Assembly: GCF_039544305.1 (NCBI RefSeq)
Contig: NZ_BAABLK010000027.1
Span: 1 to 64,000, forward strand
Length of the DNA: 64,000 nucleotides
DNA from: Paeniglutamicibacter antarcticus_C
Lineage (GTDB): Bacteria > Actinomycetota > Actinomycetes > Actinomycetales > Micrococcaceae
Direction of reading: 5' to 3'
The notes beneath the pieces were generated by a model that searched no databases, was not told where the DNA came from, and saw only the letters and a program-made list of their open reading frames with translations. Numbering within the stretch: the stretch's first letter is position 1; each line of letters opens with the position of its first letter. Of this stretch, positions 36,754 through 45,309 are shown in pieces. The position numbers and the translations under genes were made by a program.

Positions 36754-39327
36754 ATGGTTTGGGGGAGGGCCAAAGATGGGCTGACCAGAAAGCGTCTCGA
36801 CCGACTGCTCGATCATGCGGTGGCATCCCCCTTGGTCATTGCCAGGGCGCCGCGCGGTGCCGGCAAACGGGTGGCTGTTCACGGATGGCTTTCCCGAAAT
36901 GAGCCGCGGGACCATAGCTGGAGTTGGATCGATTGCGATGACTCCGTGGAGTCCTTGGAAGCCGAACTGCAACGCCACTTTGTCGATGCCACGGATCCGG
37001 ACTCGCACCTGGTGGTGCTCTCCGGGTTCGGGGTCCGGCACGAAGGCCCGTTCAAGCGCATCCTGGAAAAAATGGTTCGGGAGCATCCCGGACGCCGGTT
37101 GCTTATGATGACCCGCGAGTATCTGGAACTTGAACGTCGACGCACGTTGCTGCCATTTGGGGTCACGGTGCTTCCACCGTATGAGTTCAGCTTCAACGCG
37201 GAGGAGGCGGCGGCGTATTTCCGCGGGACCGCTTTGGAACAGTTCGCCATGCATTTGGCCAAGGACCTGGGGGGTACGCCGCAGCTGATGCGTATTGCCA
37301 AGCTGCGGGCCGAAACGATGGAGCGTCCGGTTCCTGCCCGGGCTTCGGAAAAAACCGACGAGCCGGCTTCGCCCCTGCTTTCGCCAAGCGTTGGGCTGGG
37401 CCAAATCGATCCGCAGTCCAAGTCCTACCTCTCAGGTGTTCGCCGGGCCGTGGCCCGTGATGTGAAAATGATGTTGGATGCCGAGGCATTGGCTCCGGGG
37501 CAACTTGACTTCCTGGCGCGGCTCGCCGTGCCCACGGAGGTGCCCTCGGAATTGTTGCCCTTGATCGCACCGAATCGCTCGGGGAACTGGTTGCCGGACT
37601 TGGAACGCCGAGGTTTGGTCTTCCGGTCTTCACGAAACGTGGATGCGGAATACGCCCTGCACCCGGTGCTTCGGCAGGTGCTGTTGGAGAGCTACATGGC
37701 CTCGGATGCCCAGCGGCTGAAGTCGTTGCAGCGCATCTGTGCGCGCTTCGAGATGGATCAAGGGTCCGCGTTTCGCGCCCTGCGTCATGCCTTGGCGATC
37801 CCCGACCACCAACTGGCGTCCGATGTCTTGCGCATGCATCTCGATGAGTACATCACGGGTGAATTTGGCATCCGAAGTGCCCCGTTGCTCGACGAGCTCC
37901 CGATGGCAGTGCTGGCCAGGTTCCCGCTGCTGGCCATCTGCTTGGCTATCGCATACAGTGCCACGGGAAAGTTTAAGCTCAAGACCTTGGAACTGCTGGC
38001 TTTGGCGGCCGCCGGTGCCCGCACGGTGGGGCGCAAGATGCCGCCCGTCGATCGGCTCTTCATGGTGGTGATCGAGTCGGTGGCATCCAGGCTTAGCGGG
38101 ATAGGTGAGTTGTCGCTGCGCACAGCGCGAGGCGGCGTGGCGATGTATCGGGAGATGAGTCCCGAGGAGCGTGACCGACTCGGATCGTTTGAGGGGCCGA
38201 TGCTAGTGCAGTTGGCGTTGAGCCTGCACGCCGCCGGCGCTGTCAACGAGGCACTTACCGCTTCGGAGATGGGTGTCTCGGCGGATCATCGGCATAACAG
38301 GACGGAGAGTGACAGGTATGCGGCGACGGTCCAGGCCTACCTCCATGCCATGGGCGGGGACATCCACAGGGCTTCCGCCGTATTGGCTGAATCCTTGCCT
38401 GAGCATTGGTCCAATCCGGAGACCAACGCCTACTTCGCCAGTCCCTTCCGGATTGCTTCGTTTATATGTGCCGTTGAAGGGCAGCGTTTTGATGATGCGG
38501 CCAGATGGGCGCAGTTGCTGCGCATCGATGAACACAACAACGAATTTTGGCCGGTCATTCGATGGGCAGATGCTTTGCTCGCGGTCATTAGCGGCGAGAC
38601 GGCGACGTCGTTGGTGCGTATGCAGGGATACCTGGTTCGAGAACGCGAACAGCCGGTCGTGCAGAAGAACGGCAAGCAAATGCTTATTTCTGCCTCCTGT
38701 CTGTTGAACCTTGCGGTGGGCGATTCCGCTTCTGCGCTGAAGATCGCCGCGAAGTCCGGTCAAGAAACTTCGCGGGCTTTGCTGCAGGCTCGGGTGCGGT
38801 TGGCTCGCGGTGAAGCGGCGGAGGCACTGCGTTTGTGCACGGTGCTGGGGTCCACCGTGCAGCCTCGTACGCGATTCCAACAGGCAGTTTTGGTGTTGGG
38901 TGCGACGTTGCAGCTGGGCAACGCCCCGGCTGCGGCACAGGCGTTGCTCACTGTCGCAGCACTGGGACGGGAATACGGATTGGGGCTGTCCCTGAATCTG
39001 TTGCCGGGACCGGACCTGGAGCGGGTTCTGGCTGCGGCCAAGGAGCTGGGCATCAACCTCAACATCGACCAGCGAATAACCTCGAACATCCCCGGAGGGC
39101 TGGGCGGTCCGATGCTGAGCTCGCGGGAGCTTGCGGTACTGGGTGAGCTGCTTTCCACCGGAAGGACAGCGGAAATCGCCGAACGGCAATTCGTGTCGAT
39201 CAATACTGTCAAGAGCCAGCTGCGCAGTATCTACCGCAAGCTGGAGGTTTCCGACAGGGCTTCTGCATTGGAAGCGGCACGGGTCCAAGGGTTGTTCACC
39301 ATCAAGGAGTTTGAAGCCATCGAGTAG
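36754..39327 (+). CDS. Large LuxR-family transcriptional regulator (MalT/LAL-like)
   Basis: An 857-residue protein with three parts. An N-terminal ATPase-like domain has a degenerate P-loop, APRGAGKR, where the usual threonine or serine after GK is arginine, and a Walker-B-like LVVLSGFG segment. A long helical middle (about 300-780) resembles tetratricopeptide-type repeats. A C-terminal LuxR helix-turn-helix follows: LSSRELAVLGELLSTG, then TAEIAERQFVSINTVKSQL. The ATG at 36754 is chosen because GGAGG lies about 10 bases upstream; an in-frame TTG at 36556 would add 66 poorly structured residues. Such regulators usually sense a small ligand. Its target is unknown; the divergent symporter gene is a candidate. 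Confidence 0.85.
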   Translation: MVWGRAKDGLTRKRLDRLLDHAVASPLVIARAPRGAGKRVAVHGWLSRNEPRDHSWSWIDCDDSVESLEAELQRHFVDATDPDSHLVVLSGFGVRHEGPFKRILEKMVREHPGRRLLMMTREYLELERRRTLLPFGVTVLPPYEFSFNAEEAAAYFRGTALEQFAMHLAKDLGGTPQLMRIAKLRAETMERPVPARASEKTDEPASPLLSPSVGLGQIDPQSKSYLSGVRRAVARDVKMMLDAEALAPGQLDFLARLAVPTEVPSELLPLIAPNRSGNWLPDLERRGLVFRSSRNVDAEYALHPVLRQVLLESYMASDAQRLKSLQRICARFEMDQGSAFRALRHALAIPDHQLASDVLRMHLDEYITGEFGIRSAPLLDELPMAVLARFPLLAICLAIAYSATGKFKLKTLELLALAAAGARTVGRKMPPVDRLFMVVIESVASRLSGIGELSLRTARGGVAMYREMSPEERDRLGSFEGPMLVQLALSLHAAGAVNEALTASEMGVSADHRHNRTESDRYAATVQAYLHAMGGDIHRASAVLAESLPEHWSNPETNAYFASPFRIASFICAVEGQRFDDAARWAQLLRIDEHNNEFWPVIRWADALLAVISGETATSLVRMQGYLVREREQPVVQKNGKQMLISASCLLNLAVGDSASALKIAAKSGQETSRALLQARVRLARGEAAEALRLCTVLGSTVQPRTRFQQAVLVLGATLQLGNAPAAAQALLTVAALGREYGLGLSLNLLPGPDLERVLAAAKELGINLNIDQRITSNIPGGLGGPMLSSRELAVLGELLSTGRTAEIAERQFVSINTVKSQLRSIYRKLEVSDRASALEAARVQGLFTIKEFEAIE

Positions 39328-39829
39328 TTGTGCTTCAGCGGGATTCCGGACACGTCGCACGATGCGTCGATCGGTGCGCTTCGTGCGCGGTTGCGGTGGC
39401 ACTCGATGAGCCTCGAGGAAGGGGTCTTCCACCAAACCTGACTCGGAATAGTCCCTATCTCGGCAGTGATGCAGCCCCCAAGCATTGCATCCGTGCCATA
39501 CTTCGAACTTCTCAGGCGATAAACGCTTTAGTACGCGAGGTGGAGTTTCCGATTTCCCGGGTATTGGTCACATCAACGTTGTTCTTAGTGTCACGTATAA
39601 CTATCGCAGGATCCTGTTCTGAATTCAGTCCTGGAGTGCCCTTTCACCCTTGACTTCACCCTAAAACCTATGCCTGAATCCACCGATCCGCTTCTGACCG
39701 TTGTTTGTTCTCGGCGGTCAGGGGCGGTTTCGACTTCGGACGCGGAAATCTTGCTGACCTCACTGCCGGTGAGTGGGGTGTTCCATGATGGTTTCTTGGT
39801 ATCGCCGGTGACAGCTGGTTGGACGGTTT
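39328..39829. other. Gene-free stretch and left end of IS1380 relic
   Basis: No gene was recognised in 39328-39666. The base composition is less GC-rich than the flanking genes. 39667-39829 is the non-coding left part of the IS1380 relic. Confidence 0.4.
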
Positions 39830-41349
39830 CTATGCGACTTGGAGTGGTGCGTGGAAGGCGGTGTAGAGCCGTTCCCATGCGGGTTGCCAGGGCCAGTTCA
39901 CCGGCATGGGGAATCTAGTTTTCTTGGCGCTTGTCGCGATATGAGCCGGTACGTCGACGAGCTTTTGACGCACCGCAGCGTTCTTGGCCTTGGTCAAGGT
40001 TCCTGATGCGAGGATCTCGGTGGCGCGGGCGAGGTTCCAGGCCATGACCGCCGCAACCAACCAGGACCTGTTCGCCCCGAAATGTCCTGAGGACATATGT
40101 GCCACGGCACTGTCCTTCCAATCCGCGTTGATCTGCTCGATCACTGCGTGCTGGCGGTGGGTTTTATCCGCTGCGACGGTGTCCAGGGCCTTTGCACCGA
40201 TGGTGGTGAAGAACGCGTGGAAGCAGTGATCGTCAAAGAGTGTTCCTTGGCCCGGGGCGGCTCTGGGGTTCAGCTCCGGGATCCGACGCACCACCAAACG
40301 TCCAGGAACGCGTTCGGCTTTCTTAGGGGGAGGAGAAGGCGGTGAAATCGATTTCGGCTTTATTCGGCGATGGAAACCAAGGCTTTGGTGGTCTCGTCAA
40401 AGATTGCATCGGTGGAGTGGGTCATTTTCCACGCCTTGGCCGGGGTCTGGGTGATGGCTCGTTTCACCGCCGGGTCCATACGGGCCGTCACCGAGATTTG
40501 TGCACCGGCGGCCATGGCTGCCGATATCGGAGCGTAGCCGTAATAGGCGGAGTCGAAACGGCAGCGTATTGGGGCACCCGGTTGGCAACGCTGCACTGTG
40601 CATACTGCTTCGGCAACTAGGTTCTTGGAGCCGCATGCCGAGTTCGCCGTTCCTTTGCGCAAGCGTCGGGCCGCGATGAACGGGACCGAGTCCTGTGTGG
40701 AAACGCTGGCCGGCATGACGTTGAGTCCACGAACACCGGAGTATCCGTAACCCACGCCCTGCTACTTGTATCCGTGGACCACAAGGATTGTGTTGTCCGC
40801 GGCGAGGTAAACGTACTGATCAGTGGCAACGTCTCCCAGCAGCGGGGCTTTGCGGTTCAGATCCAACGGAAAGCGGGATGCCACCGTGTCGAACTGGCGC
40901 ACGTGCCCGAAGGTGAAGGAGCACAGGAAGGATCCCAGGGTCGATCGTGTGTAGCAGGCGGTGAACATCTTCTTCATGGCTCCGTGGCGAAGCATGGCCG
41001 AGCCGTCAATGGAATCGGCACCGGCGAGCATCCCGGCGACAAGGGAAACGAGCTTCAGCCCGGCGTTCGCGCCCTTGTCCGTGGGTACGCTCAACTGTTT
41101 GCCGGCCAAACTCATGCAGCTGTGCCTTGCTTGCTTGGGTCATGGCCGGTAGCAGTCCTGCGGTGGAGACGTGGTTCGGTTCATCGAAGGAACCTGACAC
41201 AGCTGAGGGATGGCGGGAAGCTTGCATCTACGAGGTGCCGTTTTTCCTTGGAAAGTTGTTCTGTGGTAAGTCCAACGATCCGTGAGAAGACGGGCATTTC
41301 GTGTTTAAACCGCCGGAAACCCAAAATCTTCGGTGGATTAAGGCTATGG
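39667..41349 (-). mobile_element. IS1380-family element, decayed, with terminal inverted repeats
   Basis: The ends are imperfect inverted repeats. CCTATGCCTGAATCCACCGA is at 39667-39686, and the complement of 41330-41349 reads CCATAGCCTTAATCCACCGA; 16 of 20 bases match. The 1683-base length agrees with the family (about 1.7 kb). No target duplication is recognisable. Confidence 0.75.
39830..41227 (-). pseudogene. IS1380-family transposase, multiply broken
   Basis: Fragments of one transposase lie in order. An N-terminal piece (SGSFDEPNHVSTAGLLPAMT) is followed by a frameshift to GANAGLKLVSLVAGMLAGAD and FGHVRQFDTVASRFPL. An in-frame TAG comes after VVHGYK near 40759-40764. A middle piece reads GYGYSGVRGLNVMPASVST and FDSAYYGYAPISAAM. 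Two more lesions near 40360 and 40320 precede the C-terminal piece RLVVRRIPELNPRA, VAADKTHRQHAVIEQINADW and SWLVAAVMAWNLARA. At least four lesions show that the element is inactive. The order and motifs identify the IS1380 family securely. Confidence 0.85.
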
Positions 41350-41410
41350 GAATGGACAAACGCGTCGGGAGTGATCCCGTATTATGCAAAACGGCTAGTC
41401 AGATATCGTG

Positions 41411-41431
41411 GCATTTGGCATTTGGCATTTG
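41411..41431. repeat. Short tandem repeat, 3 x 7 bp
   Basis: GCATTTG is repeated three times without interruption, followed by the partial unit GCG. It lies in the AT-richer stretch between the IS1380 relic and the DUF885 gene. Confidence 0.8.
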
Positions 41432-41509
41432 GCGTTGGAGTGTTGGCAGGGGCACCGCGGCCACCATCTGTTCAGACGGTGCCCGCGGTGCCGTACACAA
41501 AGTTCTCGA

Positions 41510-43177
41510 CTAGGCGAGCAGGGCCTTTCCCAGGGTGTCAAGACCCACCGAGCCCAGACCCAGCGCCTGGGTGTGGAAGGCCTTCAGGTCGAAGTCTTCC
41601 CCGGCGCGGACGGCTCGCTCATCGCGGATCTGTTCCCACAAGCGCTGCCCGACCTTGTATGAGGGTGCCTGGCCCGGCCAGCCGAGGTAGCGGGTGAACT
41701 CGAAGTCCAGTTGCCCGCGGGAGATGTCCAGGTTCTTTTCCAGGAACGCGTAGCCGCTTTCGCTGTCCCAGGTCCCGGATCCCCATGCCTCGGGGATCTC
41801 GAGTTCCAGGTGTACACCGATATCGAAGACGACTCGGGCGGCACGCATGCGCTGGGCATCGAGCATGCCCATGAAGTCGCCCGGATCGGAGAGGAAGCCC
41901 ATGTCGTGCATGAGGGATTCGGCGTAAAGCGCCCACCCCTCGCCATGGCCCGAGACCCAGCACGCGTGCCGGCGCCAATTGTTGAGGGTGTCGCGGGCCA
42001 TGACCGCGGTGGCGATCTGGAGGTGGTGGCCCGGAACCCCCTCGTGATAGACGGTGGTGAGTTCGGCCCAGGTGGTGAACTGGTCTTCGCCCTCGGGCAC
42101 CGACCACCACATGCGACCCGGACGGCTGAAGTCATCCGACGGTCCGGTGTAGTAGATGCCGCCCTCCTGGGTGGGGGCAATCATGCACTGGATGTTATCC
42201 ATCGGGGCGGGTATCTCGAAGTGGGTGCCGCCCAGGGCTGCCAGCGCCGCATCGGATTTCTCCTGCATCCACACCTGCAACGCCTCTGTCCCTGACAACT
42301 GGCGGGAGGGATCCTGGTTCAGGACTTCCTTGGCTTCCTCGATGGAGGCACCGGGGAGGATTTGCTCCGCTACGCGTTCCTGTTCGGCGATGATCCTGGC
42401 CAGTTCGTTCACGCCCCATGCATAGGTCTCATCCAGGTCCACGGCTGCGCCCAGGAATCGGCGAGACATCAATGCATAGTATTCGCGCCCCATCGCGTCC
42501 TTTTCCGGCGCAAGCGGCAGCAGTTCGCGCTCAAGGACCTTGGCAAGGCGCAGGTAGGCTGCCTTGGCGGCCGCAGCGCCGACGGCCAAGGCCTCGCCGA
42601 GCTCAGGATCCACCGCGCTGCCGGCTTCGGCGAGGGAATCGAAGAAGCCGCCGTCCTTGGCGTAGTCGCGCCCCTGGGTGATCACGATCGAGACCTGGCG
42701 CTCGGCGGCTACCAGTCCGCGGGCGCCGGAGTCGCGCAATGAGGCGATGTATCCGTCCAGCGCTGCCGGCACGTTGTGCATCCGCTGGGCAATGAACCCG
42801 TAGTGCTCGGAGGTTTCCTGTGGCATCAAGTCGAAAATGGCACGCACGCCCTGGGCGGGGGAGGCGATGTTGTTCAGCTCTGTCCAACGCGTCTGGGCGA
42901 TCTCGATATCCAGGCCGAGTCGCTCGCGCATGGCATCAAGGGTGGTTTCGTCGATGGCGTCCACGGGCGTAAGCGGTTCGAGCTTCTCCAGTGCCTCGCG
43001 TGCAGCGGCGGTCATGGCAGCAACCCCGGATGGTGAATAGTCCGAGTAGGCTGCCTCGTTGCCCGGCAGCCCGAGCTCGGTGGAAAATTCCGGAACGAGC
43101 TCGAGCAGGCGGGTGAAGTACTCGTTGGCGACGGCGTCAATGGCGCTGGGGGTGCGCACGGGTATGGAGTTGGTCAT
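41510..43177 (-). CDS. DUF885 family protein (putative metallopeptidase-like)
   Basis: A 555-residue cytoplasmic protein of the DUF885 family, which is distantly related to gluzincin-type metallopeptidases. The putative zinc motif is TVYHEGVPGHHLQ near residue 380, a variant of HExxH, followed by HGEGWALYAES about 30 residues on. No signal peptide is seen. The substrate is unknown; peptidase activity is inferred from the motif only. It follows accE by 90 bases on the same strand, but a weak hairpin lies between them. The gene is part of the block that separates accE from maf. Confidence 0.85.
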   Translation of the reverse strand: MTNSIPVRTPSAIDAVANEYFTRLLELVPEFSTELGLPGNEAAYSDYSPSGVAAMTAAAREALEKLEPLTPVDAIDETTLDAMRERLGLDIEIAQTRWTELNNIASPAQGVRAIFDLMPQETSEHYGFIAQRMHNVPAALDGYIASLRDSGARGLVAAERQVSIVITQGRDYAKDGGFFDSLAEAGSAVDPELGEALAVGAAAAKAAYLRLAKVLERELLPLAPEKDAMGREYYALMSRRFLGAAVDLDETYAWGVNELARIIAEQERVAEQILPGASIEEAKEVLNQDPSRQLSGTEALQVWMQEKSDAALAALGGTHFEIPAPMDNIQCMIAPTQEGGIYYTGPSDDFSRPGRMWWSVPEGEDQFTTWAELTTVYHEGVPGHHLQIATAVMARDTLNNWRRHACWVSGHGEGWALYAESLMHDMGFLSDPGDFMGMLDAQRMRAARVVFDIGVHLELEIPEAWGSGTWDSESGYAFLEKNLDISRGQLDFEFTRYLGWPGQAPSYKVGQRLWEQIRDERAVRAGEDFDLKAFHTQALGLGSVGLDTLGKALLA

Positions 43178-43236
43178 GACACCAGCCTAGGCGCTTCTGA
43201 AAGCGTTACTGAAGAACTTGGCGGTGTTTTCCCTGG

Positions 43237-43260
43237 CCCGGGCGTCAAAGACGCACCGGG
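43237..43260 (-). terminator. Possible weak terminator after accE
   Basis: CCCGGGCGTC (43237-43246) pairs with GACGCACCGGG (43250-43260), with one bulged A. On the minus strand AAAA rather than a U-run follows, so it is weak. Confidence 0.35.
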
Positions 43261-43267
43261 CGTGCCG

Positions 43268-43504
43268 CTAGTGGCGCCCGACCTTCCACGGCAGCGGGGC
43301 CCCGTTCAGCTCCCGTCGCCGACGGATCCGTCCGCGTCGTATCTCGGTGCCCGAGGGCGCCGGATCGGTGCTATCTTGGCAGCCCAGCGCGGAGACGATG
43401 GCAGCCAACACGGCGAGTTCTTCGGCCGTGGGGTTCCCGTGGGTGACTTGCAGGCACGCCGGGGCGGCTTCGGAGGCAAGTTCGGCGTGCTGGTTATCTA
43501 TCAC
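43268..43504 (-). CDS. accE: Acyl-CoA carboxylase epsilon subunit
   Basis: A 78-residue accessory subunit found in actinobacterial acyl-CoA carboxylases, where it helps hold the alpha and beta subunits together. It shows the family pattern: an N-terminal helix with VTHGNPTAEELAVLAAIVSAL, a variable middle, and a C-terminal RRELNGAPLPWKVGRH-type tryptophan motif. The GTG start overlaps the pccB stop by four bases (GTGA), so translation is coupled. Confidence 0.92.
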   Translation of the reverse strand: MIDNQHAELASEAAPACLQVTHGNPTAEELAVLAAIVSALGCQDSTDPAPSGTEIRRGRIRRRRELNGAPLPWKVGRH

Positions 43505-45114
43505 AGCGGAATGTTCCCGTGCTTCTTGGCCGGAAGGGCGGTGTGCTTGTCCCGTGTGGCGCGCAGGCCGCGAACGATCTGCAGGCGGGTTTCGGAGGGG
43601 GCGATGACGGCATCGACGTAGCCAAGCTCGGCTGCCTGGTAGGGGTTGAGCAGTTCTGCCTCGTAACCCTCGATGATCGCGGTGCGCTGTGCCTCCACGT
43701 TCCCTCCCTCGGCGGCAACGGCCGCAAGGTCGCGGCGGTAGAGGATGTTCACCGCTCCTTGGGCTCCCATCACGCCGATCTGCGCGGTAGGCCAGGCCAG
43801 GTTGATGTCGGCGCCGAGCTTCTTTGAGCCCATCACGATGTACGCCCCGCCGTAGGCCTTGCGGGTGATGACCGTCAGCTTGGGCACGGTGGCCTCGGCG
43901 TAAGCGTAGAGAAGCTTCGCGCCGCGGCGGATGATGCCCTGGAACTCCTGGTCCTTGCCGGGCAGGAAGCCCGGTACATCGACCAGGGTGAGGATCGGGA
44001 TGTTGAAGGCGTCGCAGTTGCGCACGAAGCGCGCTGCTTTTTCGGACGCGGCGATGTCCAGGGTGCCGGCGAACTGCATCGGCTGGTTGGCAACGATGCC
44101 GATGGTGGCCCCTTCGACGCGGGCGTAGCCGATCATCACGTTGGGTGCATAGAGCGACTGCATCTCCAAAAAGATCCCGTCGTCCACTATGTGTTCGATG
44201 ACGGTGCGCATGTCGTAGGGCTGGTTGGCCGAGTCGGGGATCAGCGTATCGAGGTCGAGGTCCTCCTTGGTGGGCTCCAGCTCCTCGTCGAATTCCACGG
44301 TGGGTGCATCGGAGATGTTGTTCAAGGGCAGGAACTCAAGCAGTTCCTTGCAGAACTCGATGGCGTCGGACTCGTCGGTAGCCAGGTAGGTGGCCGTGCC
44401 GGTGGTGGCGTTGTGCTGGCGCGCACCGCCCAGGGTCTCCATGTCGACTTCCTCGCCGGTGACGGTCTTGATCACGTCGGGGCCGGTGATGAACATGTGG
44501 CTGGTCTTGTCCACCATGATCACGTAGTCGGTCAGTGCGGGGGAGTAGGCGGCGCCGCCGGCGCACGGGCCCATGATCAGGGAAATTTGCGGGACCACGC
44601 CGGAGGCGTGGACGTTGTTGCGGAAGATGTCGGCGAACATCGCCAGCGAGGCAACACCCTCCTGGATGCGTGCGCCGCCGCCGTCGTTGATGCCCACGAC
44701 CGGGCATCCGTTGCGCAGCGCGAATTCCTGGACCTTGACGATCTTTTCGCCGTTGACTTGGGAGAGGGAGCCGCCGTAGACGGTGAAGTCCTGGGAATAG
44801 ACCGCGACCTGGCGTCCGTCCACGGTGCCGTAGCCCGAGACTACGCCGTCGCCCAGCGGGCGCTTCTTGTCCATCCCGAAGGCGGAGGTGCGGTGCACGG
44901 CGAGCGCATCGAACTCGATGAAGGAGTCCTCGTCAAGGAGCATCTCGATGCGTTCGCGGGCGGTGTGCTTGCCGCGGGCATGCTGCTTCTCGATGGCCTC
45001 GGCGCCCGAGGGCGCCTGGGCGAGGGCCTCGCGGCGACGGAACTCTGCGATCTTTCCTGCCGTGGTTGACAGGTCGATCGATTCCGTGGCGTCAGCGATG
45101 CTGCTCTGGGTCAT
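43501..45114 (-). CDS. pccB: Acyl-CoA carboxylase beta subunit (carboxyltransferase)
   Basis: It transfers CO2 from biotin on the alpha subunit to acetyl- or propionyl-CoA. The 537-residue protein has both crotonase-type halves. The N-terminal half has GKHTARERIEMLLD, FTVYGGSLSQVNGEK, the oxyanion-hole segment DGGGARIQEGVASL and MGPCAGGAAYSPALTD. The C-terminal half has LVDVPGFLPGKDQE and RKAYGGAYIVMGSK. The active-site pattern is that of AccD5/PccB of actinobacteria; acetyl- versus propionyl-CoA preference is not settled here. GGGAG lies 8 bases upstream. The promoter region carries a TGTAG-N5-CTACA site, similar to the one before accC. Confidence 0.95.
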   Translation of the reverse strand: MTQSSIADATESIDLSTTAGKIAEFRRREALAQAPSGAEAIEKQHARGKHTARERIEMLLDEDSFIEFDALAVHRTSAFGMDKKRPLGDGVVSGYGTVDGRQVAVYSQDFTVYGGSLSQVNGEKIVKVQEFALRNGCPVVGINDGGGARIQEGVASLAMFADIFRNNVHASGVVPQISLIMGPCAGGAAYSPALTDYVIMVDKTSHMFITGPDVIKTVTGEEVDMETLGGARQHNATTGTATYLATDESDAIEFCKELLEFLPLNNISDAPTVEFDEELEPTKEDLDLDTLIPDSANQPYDMRTVIEHIVDDGIFLEMQSLYAPNVMIGYARVEGATIGIVANQPMQFAGTLDIAASEKAARFVRNCDAFNIPILTLVDVPGFLPGKDQEFQGIIRRGAKLLYAYAEATVPKLTVITRKAYGGAYIVMGSKKLGADINLAWPTAQIGVMGAQGAVNILYRRDLAAVAAEGGNVEAQRTAIIEGYEAELLNPYQAAELGYVDAVIAPSETRLQIVRGLRATRDKHTALPAKKHGNIPL

Positions 45115-45204
45115 CCCATGGCTCCCTTGAAGTAGTTACGTAGTAGGAAAGGCACAACGAGAATGCCACCTTGGCCAGTCTAATGAGGCTTTGTGCCCAA
45201 ATGT

Positions 45205-45221
45205 GTGTAGGAAAGCTACAA
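45205..45221. promoter_or_regulatory. Candidate operator upstream of pccB-accE
   Basis: GTGTAGGAAAGCTACAA matches the accC palindrome at 13 of 17 positions and keeps the TGTAG-N5-CTACA arms. It lies about 90 bases upstream of the pccB start in the divergent region with the SDR gene. Confidence 0.6.
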
Positions 45222-45258
45222 GATCGTGCCGTGTTGGGGGTCGACTCATCCATAAAAC

Positions 45259-45278
45259 AAGTTACTGACAAGTAGCTT
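45259..45278. promoter_or_regulatory. Imperfect palindrome upstream of the SDR gene
   Basis: AAGTTACT-GACA-AGTAGCTT has arms that match at 7 of 8 positions. It lies about 32 bases before the SDR start and could be a separate operator for the divergent promoter. Confidence 0.4.
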
Positions 45279-45309
45279 AAGTGGCGGGGGTTCCAGTAAC
45301 GTGGCTCAC

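Noticed and set aside
44191..45069. Open frame of 292 codons on the plus strand
   Set aside because: It lies wholly antisense to pccB, which has clear family motifs. The protein is Gly/Val/His-rich without a domain.
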